A DNA stretch of 64,000 nucleotides from Antedon bifida (Eukaryota > Echinodermata > Crinoidea > Comatulida > Antedonidae): the NCBI GenBank assembly GCA_963402885.1, contig OY727093.1:15423501-15487500 (forward strand). The letters are read 5' to 3'. The notes under the pieces were generated by a model. The model worked only from the letters and a program-made list of their open reading frames with translations, ran no database searches and was not told the DNA's origin. Shown one piece after another: positions 48,154-59,288 of the stretch (its first letter is position 1; each line of letters opens with the position of its first letter). The position numbers and the translations under genes are program-made.

Positions 48154-49829
48154 CATAAAAAAATATACCGTATTTTGTATATCGTATTTTCCCCACCAAA
48201 TTTGTGGATAAAATACGGTATGTATAAATTTATAACATAATTTGGATACCTGTTTCTGCTGCCAATAAAAAATACCGTATATTTTGATTTTCTGTAAACT
48301 TTTAACACATGGATGGATAGGCCTAATCTATAGTCAACGGAAGTAAGGAGCAACATCACAACATTTTCAAATAATCAATTGGGGAAACAAATATTTCGAG
48401 AAAATTAAAATGCAACAAACAGGACAGTCAGATTTAGAAAAAAAAAAATAGTATGGGGTGTGCGAACTTGTCATTGAAATAAACAGAGACTGTGACTGCA
48501 GAAACTATACACCATCGCCAAAGATAACAAATTCTGATTCGGGCAAGGAAGGAATAACTTGTCCCCATTTTTGGATATGTAGCAGAAACATGCGGTTTCA
48601 TATCAGTAGATGAAGTTGCATGAAAGAATTTTCCAAAACTAAGGAATTTTCATTACGTATGGTGCGAGTGGATTAGCGTATTATATGAGCAGATATTTTG
48701 AGTGTTTTAGGTAATTAATAAAATACCAATTGTATACAATTAGATTTGATGTATTGTTTAATTGTGCTTCAATATTATTAAAAAGGATAACAAAAAACTC
48801 TCGCTGTTTGATGTATTTCAATTTCATATGTTTACAATAAAAAATATATTTCCCCCTCCTACAAGAAAAATGCTTGGGCTGTACTAAACTAAATTACTTG
48901 ATGTCATTTCATCGAAAAGCAACATCGTACTATGCCCAGTCTTGGTTTGCTGTAATGTAACAACTGTTTAAAAGTTATAGCTGAATTTTGATAAAAGTTT
49001 GCCAAGTTGCTTTATTGAAATTACTACTCTATTACTACCATTGTGACGTGTGGTTTGTGGAATTTTTGGTTTTTAAAGTTCATATTTACGGAGATTGATG
49101 TCAGCTATTATTTGACTTAATGTAAGTTATATATTTATTTAGGCCATGATGACTTTAATTCATTTTAATTCTCTATTATATTTGTTAGTTTTTAGTTTGT
49201 TGCATCAAAAATATATAAGTTACGCGTATATGTCTCCTTTGGCCCTACCTTAAGCCGATTTCCCACTAGGCGAATTTGTTCGCGCGAATCCAACGTTTCG
49301 AAGAGAAAAAAATCGCTTACTCGCTTTCCTACATGAGCGAATAACTGCGACGTGCATGTTCCTCGAATGGTTGCTGAGCATTTCAATTCGCATGAGTGCT
49401 CATGAAAGCGTCATAGCTCATTTCCTGAGCTCTGATTGGTTGCGCAATATTTCGCTTCACAAAAAGTAGAAACAATTCGAACTAGTAAATTTAAAAATGT
49501 CACGCGCGTACGCTTAGTACATAAAAGTTTGATTGATTATCGTATTAATAACAATTAATTCATAATGTATGCTTTGCTGACTAAACAAAATTTATGAGGA
49601 AGGCAAATGCAGATTTATAAAAATCTTTATTGATCACTATCATTAAAATTCTTAACAAATTACTACCATGTATTAGTAACTGCGTACGGTTTTTGACACG
49701 CTACGATATATTATATCGTAGTATTGTGTCAAAATTTAGTCGAACTTTGATGTCTTTGATTATATTTAACATTGCTCATCTATTGTATAATATATTCACT
49801 TGTATATTTCCGTGTTTCATTAAGATAAG
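48154..49829. other. MULE interior, no gene seen
   Basis: AT-rich. A GC-richer patch at 49250-49450 has repeated GCGAAT/TTCGC words and may be another small element. No ORF with support. Confidence 0.4.
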
Positions 49830-52057
49830 ATCGATGTTAATGACGTTGATTTACATGATACCATTTCCAAAGAAGAAGACAACAACAGTAACGAAAATGT
49901 TTCATCAGATGAAGATAAGAATTTCGTTGATATACATGATACAATAGTAAGAATGATTGCAATACCATTGTAAAACGAATTTCAACAAAAGTGAATTTCA
50001 AGTCGGCCCGCACGGGAACAGGAAATATGGAAAGTCACCCTTCTATCAGACTCAGAAGAGCACAATGAAGGCATGAAAAAACGAAATCGCAACTAAATCA
50101 GTATCTGTGGCATTTAAAAGAGTGTTCAATGAGTCTGGTGGTTTGGTGACATCCAAAAATCCTGGACAACTGCCACGTTCGAGAAAACAAGTGACCAACT
50201 TAAAATAAAAACTCATCAAAACGGGTTACTTTAAATAGTGTAGATGACCTCATGTTGTATTCAAAATATTCAAAAGGACGACAACATTGTCTTGGAGCAC
50301 CACGACATTCCAGAAGACCTTTGGGTATTGGGCAAACCACATATGTGTCGAGATCATCGTCGGTTCTGTACGTCAAAGCTATTGAGCCATTCGCTCAGCG
50401 TTGACCCAACATATAGCTTCGGAAAGTTCAAGGTTACCCCATTTACATATAAACAGCTCTTTTTAACATCTAAAACAGGTGAACCACCCGCATTTTTAGG
50501 ACCAACAGCAATACACTATTCAAAAGATAGACACGCATACAGAAAAATAGCATCGGCTGTGGTGGGAAATTCTCCCGGCCTGGAGAATTGCCGCGGTTTT
50601 ATTACGGACGGTGAGACAGCATTACATAATGCACTACAAGAATCAATGAAAGATGCCACAGGATTAAGGTGCTTAAAAATTAAACAATATAGGGATTAAG
50701 AAGCAGTCACAGAGACGGTTTATTGACTTGGTTTTTGGTTCAAAACATGAGGAAGGAATAATAGATGCCAAAAACATCCATGATCTCAAATTACGCATCC
50801 AGTCAGCCAAACAAAACATGAATTCTCAAGAACGAATGATTACATCATGCAAAGAACCTCATTTCTGGAAGTACATTGCTGACCACGAAACAATGATGGG
50901 AAATTGTATGTTTGAATCTGCAAGAAAAAAAGCTGGGATTCCTGCAAATGGCTCTGGAAAAATCAAGAAGTGCTACTCAAATCAATCTGAGAGCATAAAT
51001 AACAAACGTACACGCCAGAAAGAAGCCGTTGTTAAAAACGACAAGAACAAAATCAATATGACGAAACTGGACTTCGTAAAAGATGTTTGGGAAGAGGTTG
51101 ATAACCAACAATTAGCCACGAATACGAACTTTCAAATACCTGGCAGTTGAGCCAGATAGCTGGTTCGAATGGTCGACAGATGAAAGGGAGCGATACATAA
51201 GAGAGTTCAATCGATTAACGGTCGAAGACGCTTTGAAGAAAAAGTCAATATGTGTTGATGGACGACGAAATGACCCCGTTCTTTTCGAATACAAGTCCAT
51301 TTTCCGAAGATTTAACCCTTTTACATTCTTCGACAAACCACGCAAAAAGTCTTGTCAAAATGGTGCTTAACTCAAAAAACGCTATACAGAAAATTGAGAA
51401 CTGACCAAAGTATCTTGTGGCAGCTAAGACGTGCAAAAGTGGGATGTATCAATGTACGGTCTACAACAATTTTGTGCAATGTACCTGTCCCTGTTTTAAA
51501 TTTAATGGATTATGTAAGCACAGCATCTGTGTTGCAGAGACATGCGGAATTTTAAAAACGCATATCAACCATCTAAAACAAGCCACTCCAGAAATATCCT
51601 TGTTGAGCCAGTGAAGCAGACACACGGTAAAAAAGGAGGCAAACACAAAAATCCAGCAGTCGTGTCTCCCCGAAGAAGAAGTTGAAATACCATACCATAT
51701 TCGGAGATTCACCACAATAACAACCCCTCAGTCGTGTGTTTTTTATCGGATGAACCAAGGGCACTCAGTTGCAGGCAATGCCGCACAGAATTTCCAAGAA
51801 GAAAAACAATTGTTCCATATAACATAGTCTTATCCCATGATGAAAGATGGTTGTATCCCAACCCAAACAACACAGGTGACAAACTCCCTTCTGCAAAACT
51901 CACAAGAAAATATTACTGTGTAAAACGTGATTGTATTCAAACAAGGTTTCCATATTATGATTCGTCATACATCGAAATATCAACCGAAGTTCAAAGTGAA
52001 CTGAAAGATGCTCATCTTAATCTTCTTGCAAGGGAAGTTGATTATATTCCGCAGTAG
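49830..52057 (+). pseudogene. MULE transposase with SWIM finger (frameshifted)
   Basis: An acidic N-terminal stretch (about 49830-49950) is followed by a substrate-binding-like region (RVFNESGGLVTSKNPGQLPR, about 50112-50175). The catalytic region lies at 50244-50699, with SVDPTYSFGKF and FITDGETAL as probable first and second Asp sites. The third-acid region (50728-51150), a linker (about 51128-51345), the SWIM zinc finger (CTCPCFKFNGLCKH, 51417-51560) and a Cys-rich C-terminus (51734-52057) follow. Adjacent pieces lie in different frames with stops between them, so the gene is inactivated. It is a different lineage from the PHD-FLYWCH-MULE gene at 22074, which lacks SWIM. It would have mobilised the enclosing element. 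Confidence 0.85.
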
Positions 52058-53138
52058 GATAATCATCAACTTTGACTGAAATTAGAACTGTATCTTAATT
52101 TGAAAATGAAAGTAAATGACTTTGGACAAAATTGGTATAATTTGCAAAGTCGAAAATTTAATCAGACAAACAAATCAGAATAGGTTATTCATTTATATAG
52201 GCTACTGTTATGTACCTTTGTACAGTAGTAATGTATTGTAATGTATTGTAAAGTATTGTAAAGCTGACTCAAAGAAACATGTATTCACTTCGACTACTTT
52301 TTAACAACTATTTTATTCACAACTCTATTATCTATAGGACTCATACAAATTGGTATAGGTATAGGTGGTATTTGTAAACCAACTGATAAGACAGGAAGAA
52401 GTGTACTGATAACAAATGTATCATCTTGCCTACTGGCACCATAGCTAGACATAACAGCTACATTAATCTAATATTTTATATTAGACCTATATACATTTAT
52501 TTTTTGTTAGATGCACTCTTTTGTTGGTGCTAGTTCAATTTTATCTATTGTTTTATAGCTTTAAAAGTTTATGCAAATATGCACTGTTTATGTTACATAG
52601 TCTTTTAAAGTACAAAGAAGTGAAGTCTTTAACATACATGGCGCCTATAATGATAGCAAGAAAGCCATCTTCTATTTAAACGTTTATTAAATCCAGTTAT
52701 AAAAATCTTCTTGAAAGGAAAGTTGATTATATTCCACAGTAGGATAATCATCAACTTTGACTGAAATTAGAACCGTATCTTAATTTGAAAATGAAAGTAA
52801 ATGAATTCGGATAGTTCTAAATAATGAATAATTTATTTTCTAGAGGCCTAATATCAACAATAAGAAGGTAATAAAGATATACAGTAAAATTAAATAATAT
52901 AAAGTAATCAAGGATTTTAAAAACGAAATGTCTCAACTAGAAAGAGATTGTTTTTCTACTGTACGGTAACACATAGTGACTAAAAGGTGACTTTAGGTTT
53001 TAAAGTTTATGCAATTATGCACTGTTTCTGTTACATAGTCATTTAAAATACATTTAGGCTAGAAGTCAAGTCTTTAACATATAGGGCACCTATAATTTAA
53101 TAGCAAGAAAGCCATATTCTATTTAAACGTTTATGGCC
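52015..53138 (+). repeat. Tandem duplication of about 434 bp in the MULE 3' region
   Basis: AAGTTGATTATATTCC...GTAGGATAATCATCAACTT at 52015-52118 recurs at 52704-52806. The 52562-52690 block recurs at 52998-53125. Removing the 256-bp LTR plus duplication from the first copy gives a period of about 434 in both places. Confidence 0.8.
52206..52456 (-). mobile_element. Solo LTR of the gypsy family
   Basis: 251 bp with TGTTATG...CATAACA ends and a 5-bp GCTAC duplication at 52201-52205 and 52457-52461. It is closely similar to the gypsy LTR at 55544-55782. Orientation is given relative to the gypsy. A solo LTR arises by recombination between the two LTRs of a full insertion. Confidence 0.9.
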
Positions 53139-53568
53139 AGTAATTGTTAAATACAGTGAGAAAAAGTGCCTCTGATAGGCTTTTGTGAAGTCGTCAATTA
53201 ATGTTCACATTATATTTTAAACAGTTGCATTGTGTAAGCAAAATCATTTTTACTGATTAAAAGTTGATGTTATATTAAATGTGTATTTGAACGTTATATT
53301 AATATCCATTGTTAAAAGACAAACCCCATTGTTAAAAAAAAATTAATAAAACGGATAACCTATTGAAAACTGTAGGCTACAGTAGGTAGGCCTAACAGTA
53401 TTCGAACAGGCATGCACTATTAAAAATTAGCTACTTAAAAACATTCCGTCTCATTTTAAATTGGAATTCGTTTAATAAGCCTATAATAAGCAGCATATCA
53501 TTAAATTCTTGGAAAATCTACCCTCTTGGCCTAAATATTAGTCTTAGTTTTGTTTTAAAAAAAATTTA
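53139..53568. other. MULE interior, no gene seen
   Basis: AT-rich sequence before the right terminal repeat. No ORF with support. Confidence 0.4.
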
Positions 53569-53913
53569 AAATGATTCAGATCACACATGTTCATTCATTC
53601 TATTTAATTTGATTGAAACTGAGGGAGCTGTTTTGTTTTTTACTCATGTGCGTCCGTCTCTGTGTAAATAGCACGGTACGTCTGTTTGTGAAACCAGCAA
53701 AAATGCAGAAGCAATTCATAAAGTTCATGTTTTTTGGAAAACTGAAAGATTAAAAACGAAATTTGTTTATAAATTACGTCAATTTGAGGTATTATCATCG
53801 ATCCTGTATGGTTTTGGTTGGATTTTGTGTACACTACCATTTTGTAGGGTCTTCGCTTTCGAGGTCTTCGGTCTTCGATCTCCGCTTTTGAGGTCTTCGC
53901 TTTCGACACACCC

Positions 53914-53923
53914 GTTCCTTGGA
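53914..53923. other. Right copy of 10-bp MULE target duplication
   Basis: GTTCCTTGGA, identical to 45383-45392. Confidence 0.9.
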
Positions 53924-54103
53924 GTACGTCATCAGTTTGATTGACGCCTTTTGTAGAGCTTCATTGACAAAATATCGATTATAGATTCTCTTGGGTAGAA
54001 TTGTAACTGGTGAACCAGTATCTATGGTCATGTTCACTTTTGCTGAATGACCTATCAATACGTCAGTGCGTAATTTTCTGTTAACCATCACATTAACAGA
54101 CAT
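53924..54103 (-). pseudogene. Gypsy aspartic protease N-terminal part
   Basis: Minus-strand retropepsin-like segment with the active-site triad IDTGSPVTILP. The reading continues into the MULE inverted repeat, so the open frame reaching 53834 is partly MULE sequence. Across the 10-bp duplication the same protein resumes at 45382. It would cleave the gag-pol polyprotein; it is interrupted here. Confidence 0.82.
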
Positions 54104-54189
54104 GGCTTCATCAATATTTTCAATTTCAACACTTCTGCAAACATTATCCTGCCTCGATAGTGCACGTTGTGTTGTGTACTGTGTTTTGG

Positions 54190-54949
54190 TGGTCTGTTAA
54201 CCTCAGATATATACCCTACAGTCGGGTGAATAACTTAATGTAATTTAGTAGGCCTATACAATGATTGCAGTAATCGCCGTGTCTATAAAAAAAATCAATA
54301 AAACGCCAAATACGCCACACACTTTTTTTCGGCCGTGTACATACAAGACATTTCATGTTTATTTTATGCCTATAAAATAATAAAAGAACACAATGTTTCT
54401 TGTTTATTTTTATCGTTTATACTGCATACCATTATTATATAAAATACCTTTATATGCGAGAAAAAAGTTCACGATATTACACTCCACTCAGGGGTGTAAA
54501 TATACCACGCTAACGTTTGCACACACGGAGGGCCAAGGCGGTAATTAAAACTGAAATGGAAAATGGTGTATTTTTGGAGCGTGATGACGTCAGCATTCAC
54601 ACGATGCGCGAGCTAGACAACATGATGCTGCTGGTAGTAGTAGGAGTGCGTGTATTTTGAAAATAACTCGGTTGTGGGTATTTTCCAAAGATTTTAAATC
54701 GCATTTTCTTTTTAAACTCTTGAATTCATAAATAGTAATTAAATTCTTAGCTCCTACACCTACAGTATTTACACAACTAATGCTAACCCTAGCTCTAGGC
54801 CTAGGCTACTCTTCTTAATTAAAAAAAAGAGTCAGGTGCGTTGAATCCACGTCTAGCGACGGTCGCGGGTATGTTGCATCTTTTTTCTTTTTTTTTGAGA
54901 ATTAAGGGGGGTGGCTAGCCACCCTATTCACCCCCTAGATCCGCCACTG
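54190..54949. mobile_element. Probable DNA transposon fragment inside gypsy gag-pol
   Basis: The right edge reads, on the minus strand, CAGTGGCGGATCTAGGGGG (54931-54949), a style of end seen in hAT-like and other non-autonomous DNA transposons. Next to it is a perfect palindrome GGGTGGCTAGCCACCC (54909-54924). The sequence between the protease and gag fragments is non-coding. A matching left end was not found, so the left limit is approximate. Confidence 0.5.
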
Positions 54950-55500
54950 AACAGGTACTGGTAGTTCAGCTTTCCCTATTATTTGGCATTCTTTTGCAGC
55001 ATGTTGGCATTGCCTTGCAATTTCTATGGCAGTATTTAATGTAAGTTCAGGTTCCAGAAGTAATCTTTCGCGAATACGGGAAGAATTAGTTTTCTCAACT
55101 AACTGATCTCTTATCATTTCATCGACTTTTGCACCGAAATTAGATGAAATTGATAATTGTTGAAGTTCTCTTAATACTCATCTGATGTTTCATCCTGGAT
55201 TTGTCTACGTTGCCGAAATTTGTATCTTTCTGCTACAACATTTAATCTTGGGTTAAAATGTGCCCGCAATTTGGCAACAGTTGCATCATATGAATTAACA
55301 TCATCATTTGGATCAATTTCCCTTTCTGGTAAAGAGCTGTAAATACGTTGACCCTCAGTACCAAGACAATGTAGTAGTAGTGCTTTTCTTCCTTCAGCAT
55401 TCCATCGGTCACTTCCAGACAGAAGTAAAAAATCCAAACTATTGTTCAATTGATTTGCCTGGAGTAAGGTAGAAATGGTACTGGTGGTGAAATTCCAGCC
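54950..55500 (-). pseudogene. Gypsy gag (broken)
   Basis: Two minus-strand frames, 55171-55449 (WNAEGRKALLLHCLGTEGQ, then LRAHFNPRLNVVAERYKFRQ) and 54935-55117 (DQLVEKTNSSRIRERLLLEP, then TAIEIARQCQHA), read as one retrotransposon gag capsid region with a frame change near 55150. Gag would form the particle that houses the RNA. It lies just downstream of the 5' LTR and the primer-binding-like site. Confidence 0.78.
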
Positions 55501-55524
55501 ATTGTATCATTTAGAATTTAAAAT

Positions 55525-55540
55525 CCAATCCTCGTCGCCA
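55525..55540 (-). promoter_or_regulatory. Candidate primer binding site
   Basis: Minus-strand TGGCGACGAGGATTGG begins three bases after the LTR end; TGG pairs with a tRNA CCA end. The tRNA is not identified. Confidence 0.65.
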
Positions 55541-55543
55541 ATT

Positions 55544-55782
55544 TGTTATATACCCCAGTACCTTTGTACAGTAGTAATGTATTGTAAAGCTGACTCAAAA
55601 AAACATGTATTCATTTCGACTACTTTTTAACAACTATTTTATTCACAACTCTATTATCTATATGACTCATACAAATTGGTATAGGTACAGGTGGTATTTG
55701 TAAACCAACTGATAAGACAGGAAAAAGTGTACTGATAACAAATGTATCATCTTGCCTACTGGCACCATAGCTAGACATAACA
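55544..55782 (-). mobile_element. Gypsy 5' LTR
   Basis: 239 bp with TGTTAT...ATAACA ends. It aligns with the solo LTR at 52206-52456 apart from small indels in the TAATGTATTGTAA region. It is flanked by satellite sequence on the outer side. Confidence 0.85.
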
Positions 55783-56945
55783 CAAAACAACCTAAAATTA
55801 CTGAAAGTAATGTAAAACAAACTAAAAACAACAACAATTTGATTATTATGTGTATATCTAAACATTTTAAACTTGGCCTATATCTACTGTAGTTGTCTTC
55901 GTAATGGGTGTATGCATGTTTCATTCAGTAGGCCTTAAGTAGAATGGGAAAGCTAAATTACTGAAAAAAAACAACCTAAAATTACTGAAAATAATGTAGA
56001 ACAACCAAAAACAACAACAATTTGATTATTATATGTATATCTAAACATGTTTAAATGTTAAATTTGGCCTATATAGGCTACCTACTGTATTAATGGCTGG
56101 CCTGAAATTGGATACTGTAGATTTTGTTCTTAAATTCATTGATAATAGTACATTATTTAATTTTGATACATATTTTTACAGTCTATGATATTGTAGAAAT
56201 TTATCGTAATAATAATTTTACCCACATAATTTGAAGGTAGTAAGTAATTTAAACTTAAATATTTTTTTTTAGCTAGCCTAAAGTTATACATGTTTCATTC
56301 AGTAGGCCTTAAGTAGAATGGGGAAAGCTAAATTACTGAAAAAAAACAATCTAAAATTACTGAAAATAATGTAGAACAACCAAAAACAACAACAATTTGA
56401 TTATTATATGTATATCTAAACATTTTTAAATGTTAAATTTGGCCTATATAGGCTACCTACTGTATTAATGGCTGTATGGCCTAGGCCTGAAATTGGATAC
56501 TGTAGATTTTGTTCTTAAATTCATTGATAATAGTACATTCTTTAATTTTGATGCATATTTTTACAGTCTATGATATTGTAGAAATTTACCGTAATAATAA
56601 TTTTACCCAAAAATTATTACGGTAGTAAGTAATTGAAACTGAATTATTGTGTAAACTAACTAGGCCTATCTTGTTAATGTTTCCTTCAGGCCTAAGTAGA
56701 ATGGGACAGGCTAATTACTGAAAACCACTGGAAATAACTAGAAATAACTGAAAATAACCGAAAGCTTACAGAAAGGAAACTGAAAACAAAATATAAACTA
56801 AATATTAATAATAAAAACAAATGTTTATAATTTTTATTTTAGCAATGTCGCCCTCTATTAATGAGGTATGTTGATTTATCAGATGTTGTATTACAGATGC
56901 AAAAAACTCACTCCTTATTAATACAAATATTTATTTATGCAATTA
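55783..56945 (+). repeat. TAGGCCTA-rich satellite, block 3
   Basis: Monomers as in blocks 1 and 2 (CTAGCCTAAAG at 56273), then the end module with AGAATGGGACAGGCTAATTA near 56698 and GCAATGTCGCCCTCTATTAA near 56843. The ATCAGATGTTGTATTACAGA tail is the same as at the end of block 2. Confidence 0.8.
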
Positions 56946-57212
56946 TCCCAATTATGGGAGACTCCTAACTTTTCAGCGAAAATACTGGGTTTCCCTCAGT
57001 TTGTTTCAACAGAGTCTGGCAAAAACAGAAAGATAATTAATGCAGCAACTATTCAACGTCAGGCTAGGCCTATAGCTAGCGTACAATGTTCGTACGTTAC
57101 CGATGTTTACCAGCAAGGCCTATAAAACTAAGCCTAGCTATGCTTGGCCTAAATTAAATGAAATTACTGTAAAACGAACATTTAAGACAATTAATTACCT
57201 GGTTTAGTGTTT
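56946..57212. other. Spacer, no gene seen
   Basis: Unique-looking sequence with a few TAGGCCTA words between satellite block 3 and a LINE fragment. Confidence 0.4.
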
Positions 57213-57434
57213 TTAAAGTAATAAATATGTAGGAGCACACTCTTTTAAATATTTAAAAGTTATTAATAGTAATTTTTCTTTCCAAAGTACATTGAGTCTT
57301 CTCCAGCCAAGGTCATTTAAAATAAAATCAATTGTCTTAATATCAACAGAAAGCAAACTTTTACCTAGTCTATTCATGAGTACAATTAGTATTTTGAACA
57401 TTACAATTGGACCATACACAACAACAATAACAAA
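57213..57434 (-). pseudogene. LINE RT C-terminal fragment
   Basis: Minus-strand reading with CCVWSNCN at its upstream edge, then LGWRRLNVLWKEKLLLITFK and CAPTYLL, matching the region after the thumb of non-LTR reverse transcriptases. It is the continuation of the fragment at 58131-58420, separated by the short array-like element. Confidence 0.72.
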
Positions 57435-58130
57435 GCTAGATTTAATTCGTCACTATGATGAATTATAGGTTATATGCATTGATTTAAATAAAGATATTTG
57501 ATTTCAGGGATTCCTGAGCATTCTGTAAATTTAGCATATTTTCACCATTTTGTTAAATTACATGTACGTAGCCTGTCACTTTTGACGTGCTTGTATAACG
57601 AAATTTTGAGTTGAAAAGTGAATCAAATATGACGATATTATTAAAGAATGGTTGTAAAACAGAAATCGGGCAAAACGATTGCGTATTAACGCCTAGCACG
57701 CAGTGCGCGTACAAAAACCTGCGCACTCATGGCAATTTTATTAACGCTTGAAATTGCCTGAAACATATTCTAATTGCATTGAAAAGAAATTTTAAGCACT
57801 TGTGCTCATGCGTTGTATGCGCTACGCACATACGGTAATTGTATTGCCATATGATGAAATAATATGACCTGAAATTTATGAGTACCAAATTTTGTTTAAC
57901 TATGATATGTGATTTTGTTAAATTGCGCGTAGACCGCTTAATTTTTTATTGCGCATAATGAGAGCATAACCACATCGATTCCTGGCCATAAGGAATATAC
58001 TCTGAAAAATTGACTTAGCTAGATGAGATTGATCTCAAGATAATTGACAGACAAAGTAGTGGTAAGGAAAGAATAAATAAAGATTCTGACAAAATCAATA
58101 AGTTTATGTGCATGATAATGCATATAACCT
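57435..58130 (+). mobile_element. Short divergent member of the array-unit family
   Basis: Starts CTAGA at 57436, then a hairpin AATTCGTCA-CTA-TGATGAATT (57444-57464), then box AGGTTATATGCAT (57467-57479). It ends with a hairpin (58101-58130) whose right arm ATGCATATAACCT is the exact inverse complement of the box. AATAAAGATT and CAAAATCAATAAG precede the tail, as in array tails. About 696 bp; the body retains GACGTGCTTGTATAACG-like and TTGCGCGTA-like words of the array units. It interrupts a LINE. Confidence 0.78.
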
Positions 58131-58420
58131 AAAAGGGGAAATACAAGAGCATTAGCTTACATATTTTACACGTCGGATGACAACAATACATTTTGAAACA
58201 TTTGAGGATACCTTGTTTTTATGATCATTCCTGTTTAATTGCGGATCAAATGTGACCCCAAGATATTTAAAAGAGTCAACTCGCTCGTCAATTTAGGAAG
58301 AATGTGGTTTGTCACAAAAATCATAATTTTGTCTTTTTGATAAATAATTAATAGTACGAATTTATAACGCACCAATTCCAGCAGTAAGTGATCAAAGGCG
58401 CGGTGTATGAGAGAGCTCAA
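58131..58420 (-). pseudogene. LINE RT palm/thumb fragment
   Basis: Minus-strand reading with a YQKDKIMIF segment and, in another frame, ERVDSFKYLGVTFDPQLN, typical of the non-LTR RT thumb region. It is broken by frame changes and is part of the same decayed LINE as 57213-57434. Confidence 0.72.
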
Positions 58421-58656
58421 TCTGAAAGAAAAAGATGAGTTTTCAAGGCAGATTTAAAGGTGATAGTAGACGAACATGATCTAATAGAGGCGGGTAGGTC
58501 ATTCCATAAGCGAGAGGCAGCAGAAGTGAAGGAGCTTAAGCCATACTGTATTTTTTTAGTAAATTTACTGATTTTAAACCAATTAGCATATTGAAGAGTG
58601 ACTGGGTCAGAAGAATACATAACACATTTGCATGGCGTATTATCTGGTAGGAACAA
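58417..58656 (-). pseudogene. LINE ORF2 C-terminal tail fragment
   Basis: YGLSSFTSAASRLWNDLPAS followed by an FKSALKTHLF segment is the characteristic end of CR1/Rex-like ORF2 proteins. In sense order it lies before the palm fragment, so it derives from a second copy or a rearrangement. Confidence 0.72.
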
Positions 58657-58839
58657 TATTTATTTATTCTTTATTTTGACTGGATTAGATTTTCAAGAAA
58701 GATAAATACAGAACAGTTAAAAAGCGTGAAAAAATAGATATATGCAGGATCACTTAGATGACATTTGAGTTGATTGGACTGGTCATGTGAAAGCCAGAAA
58801 CAATAGCAAGTTCGCACAGTGGGAGGGATTGAAACTAGC

Positions 58840-58907
58840 TATAGAAGAGCATTGTTTCTCATGAACAATAGTGAACAGAAACTGGCTGTAGAAGAGCATT
58901 GTTTCTG
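58840..58907 (+). repeat. Short direct repeat
   Basis: GTAGAAGAGCATTGTTTCT-type word occurs twice, about 45 bases apart, just before the foldback at 58913. Confidence 0.6.
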
Positions 58908-58912
58908 ATAGG

Positions 58913-59022
58913 TGTGAAAAGCAAAGTGAGACAAGCTAAAAACAATAGCATTGTCTCAAAGCTGGGATTTGGCCAGTCTACACCCTGCTATGTGTTTAGC
59001 TTGTCTCACTTTGCTTTTCACA
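58913..59022. repeat. Foldback: 28-bp perfect inverted repeat
   Basis: The left arm 58913-58940 (starts TGTGAAAAGCAAAGTGAG) is perfectly complementary to the right arm 58995-59022, with a 54-base loop. Could be a small foldback transposon or a hairpin transcript. Confidence 0.8.
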
Positions 59023-59288
59023 CAGGAGCTAAAAAGAGTGGTGTCATCAGCATACTTATCACATTTACAATCAACAGCATCAGGAATAGAATTTACATAA
59101 TACTGTATAATACCAGACAAAATTAATCAAATGCAGAAAAACTATGTAAATATCTGAAGTAAACTTGTATTAATAAATTAGCCACATCATATGTCTACAC
59201 TGTAATACCAATCATAATCTTCAGTTGTTTATAGTATTCAGACAGAATCTCATGTTTCAAGTTAAAAATTGAATTATCAATTTTCTGT

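Larger units (their letters stand above)
45393..53913 (+). mobile_element. Mutator-like element (MULE), 8.5 kb, inside gypsy
   Basis: Ends GGGTGTGTCGAAAGCG and its exact inverse complement. Inverted repeats extend about 200 bp (45393-45595 against 53569-53913); the right copy carries two extra segments. The outer 60 bp contain repeated CGAAGACC words. A 10-bp target duplication, within the 8-11 bp typical of Mutator, flanks it. It carries a broken MULE transposase with a SWIM finger (49830-52057), a solo LTR, a tandem duplication and about 4 kb of left-side sequence with no recognised gene. Confidence 0.9.
43481..55782 (-). mobile_element. Ty3/gypsy LTR retrotransposon, split and 3'-truncated
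   Basis: In minus-strand order: 5' LTR (55544-55782), primer-binding-like TGGCGACGAGGATTGG, gag (about 55500-54950), an unrelated insertion (about 54190-54949), protease (54103-53924), the 8.5-kb Mutator-like insertion (45393-53913), then the rest of protease, RT, RNase H and integrase (45382-43481). The 3' LTR is missing. Frame shifts, a probable RT finger-domain deletion and an integrase duplication make it defective. It is inserted in the TAGGCCTA satellite. Confidence 0.85.
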
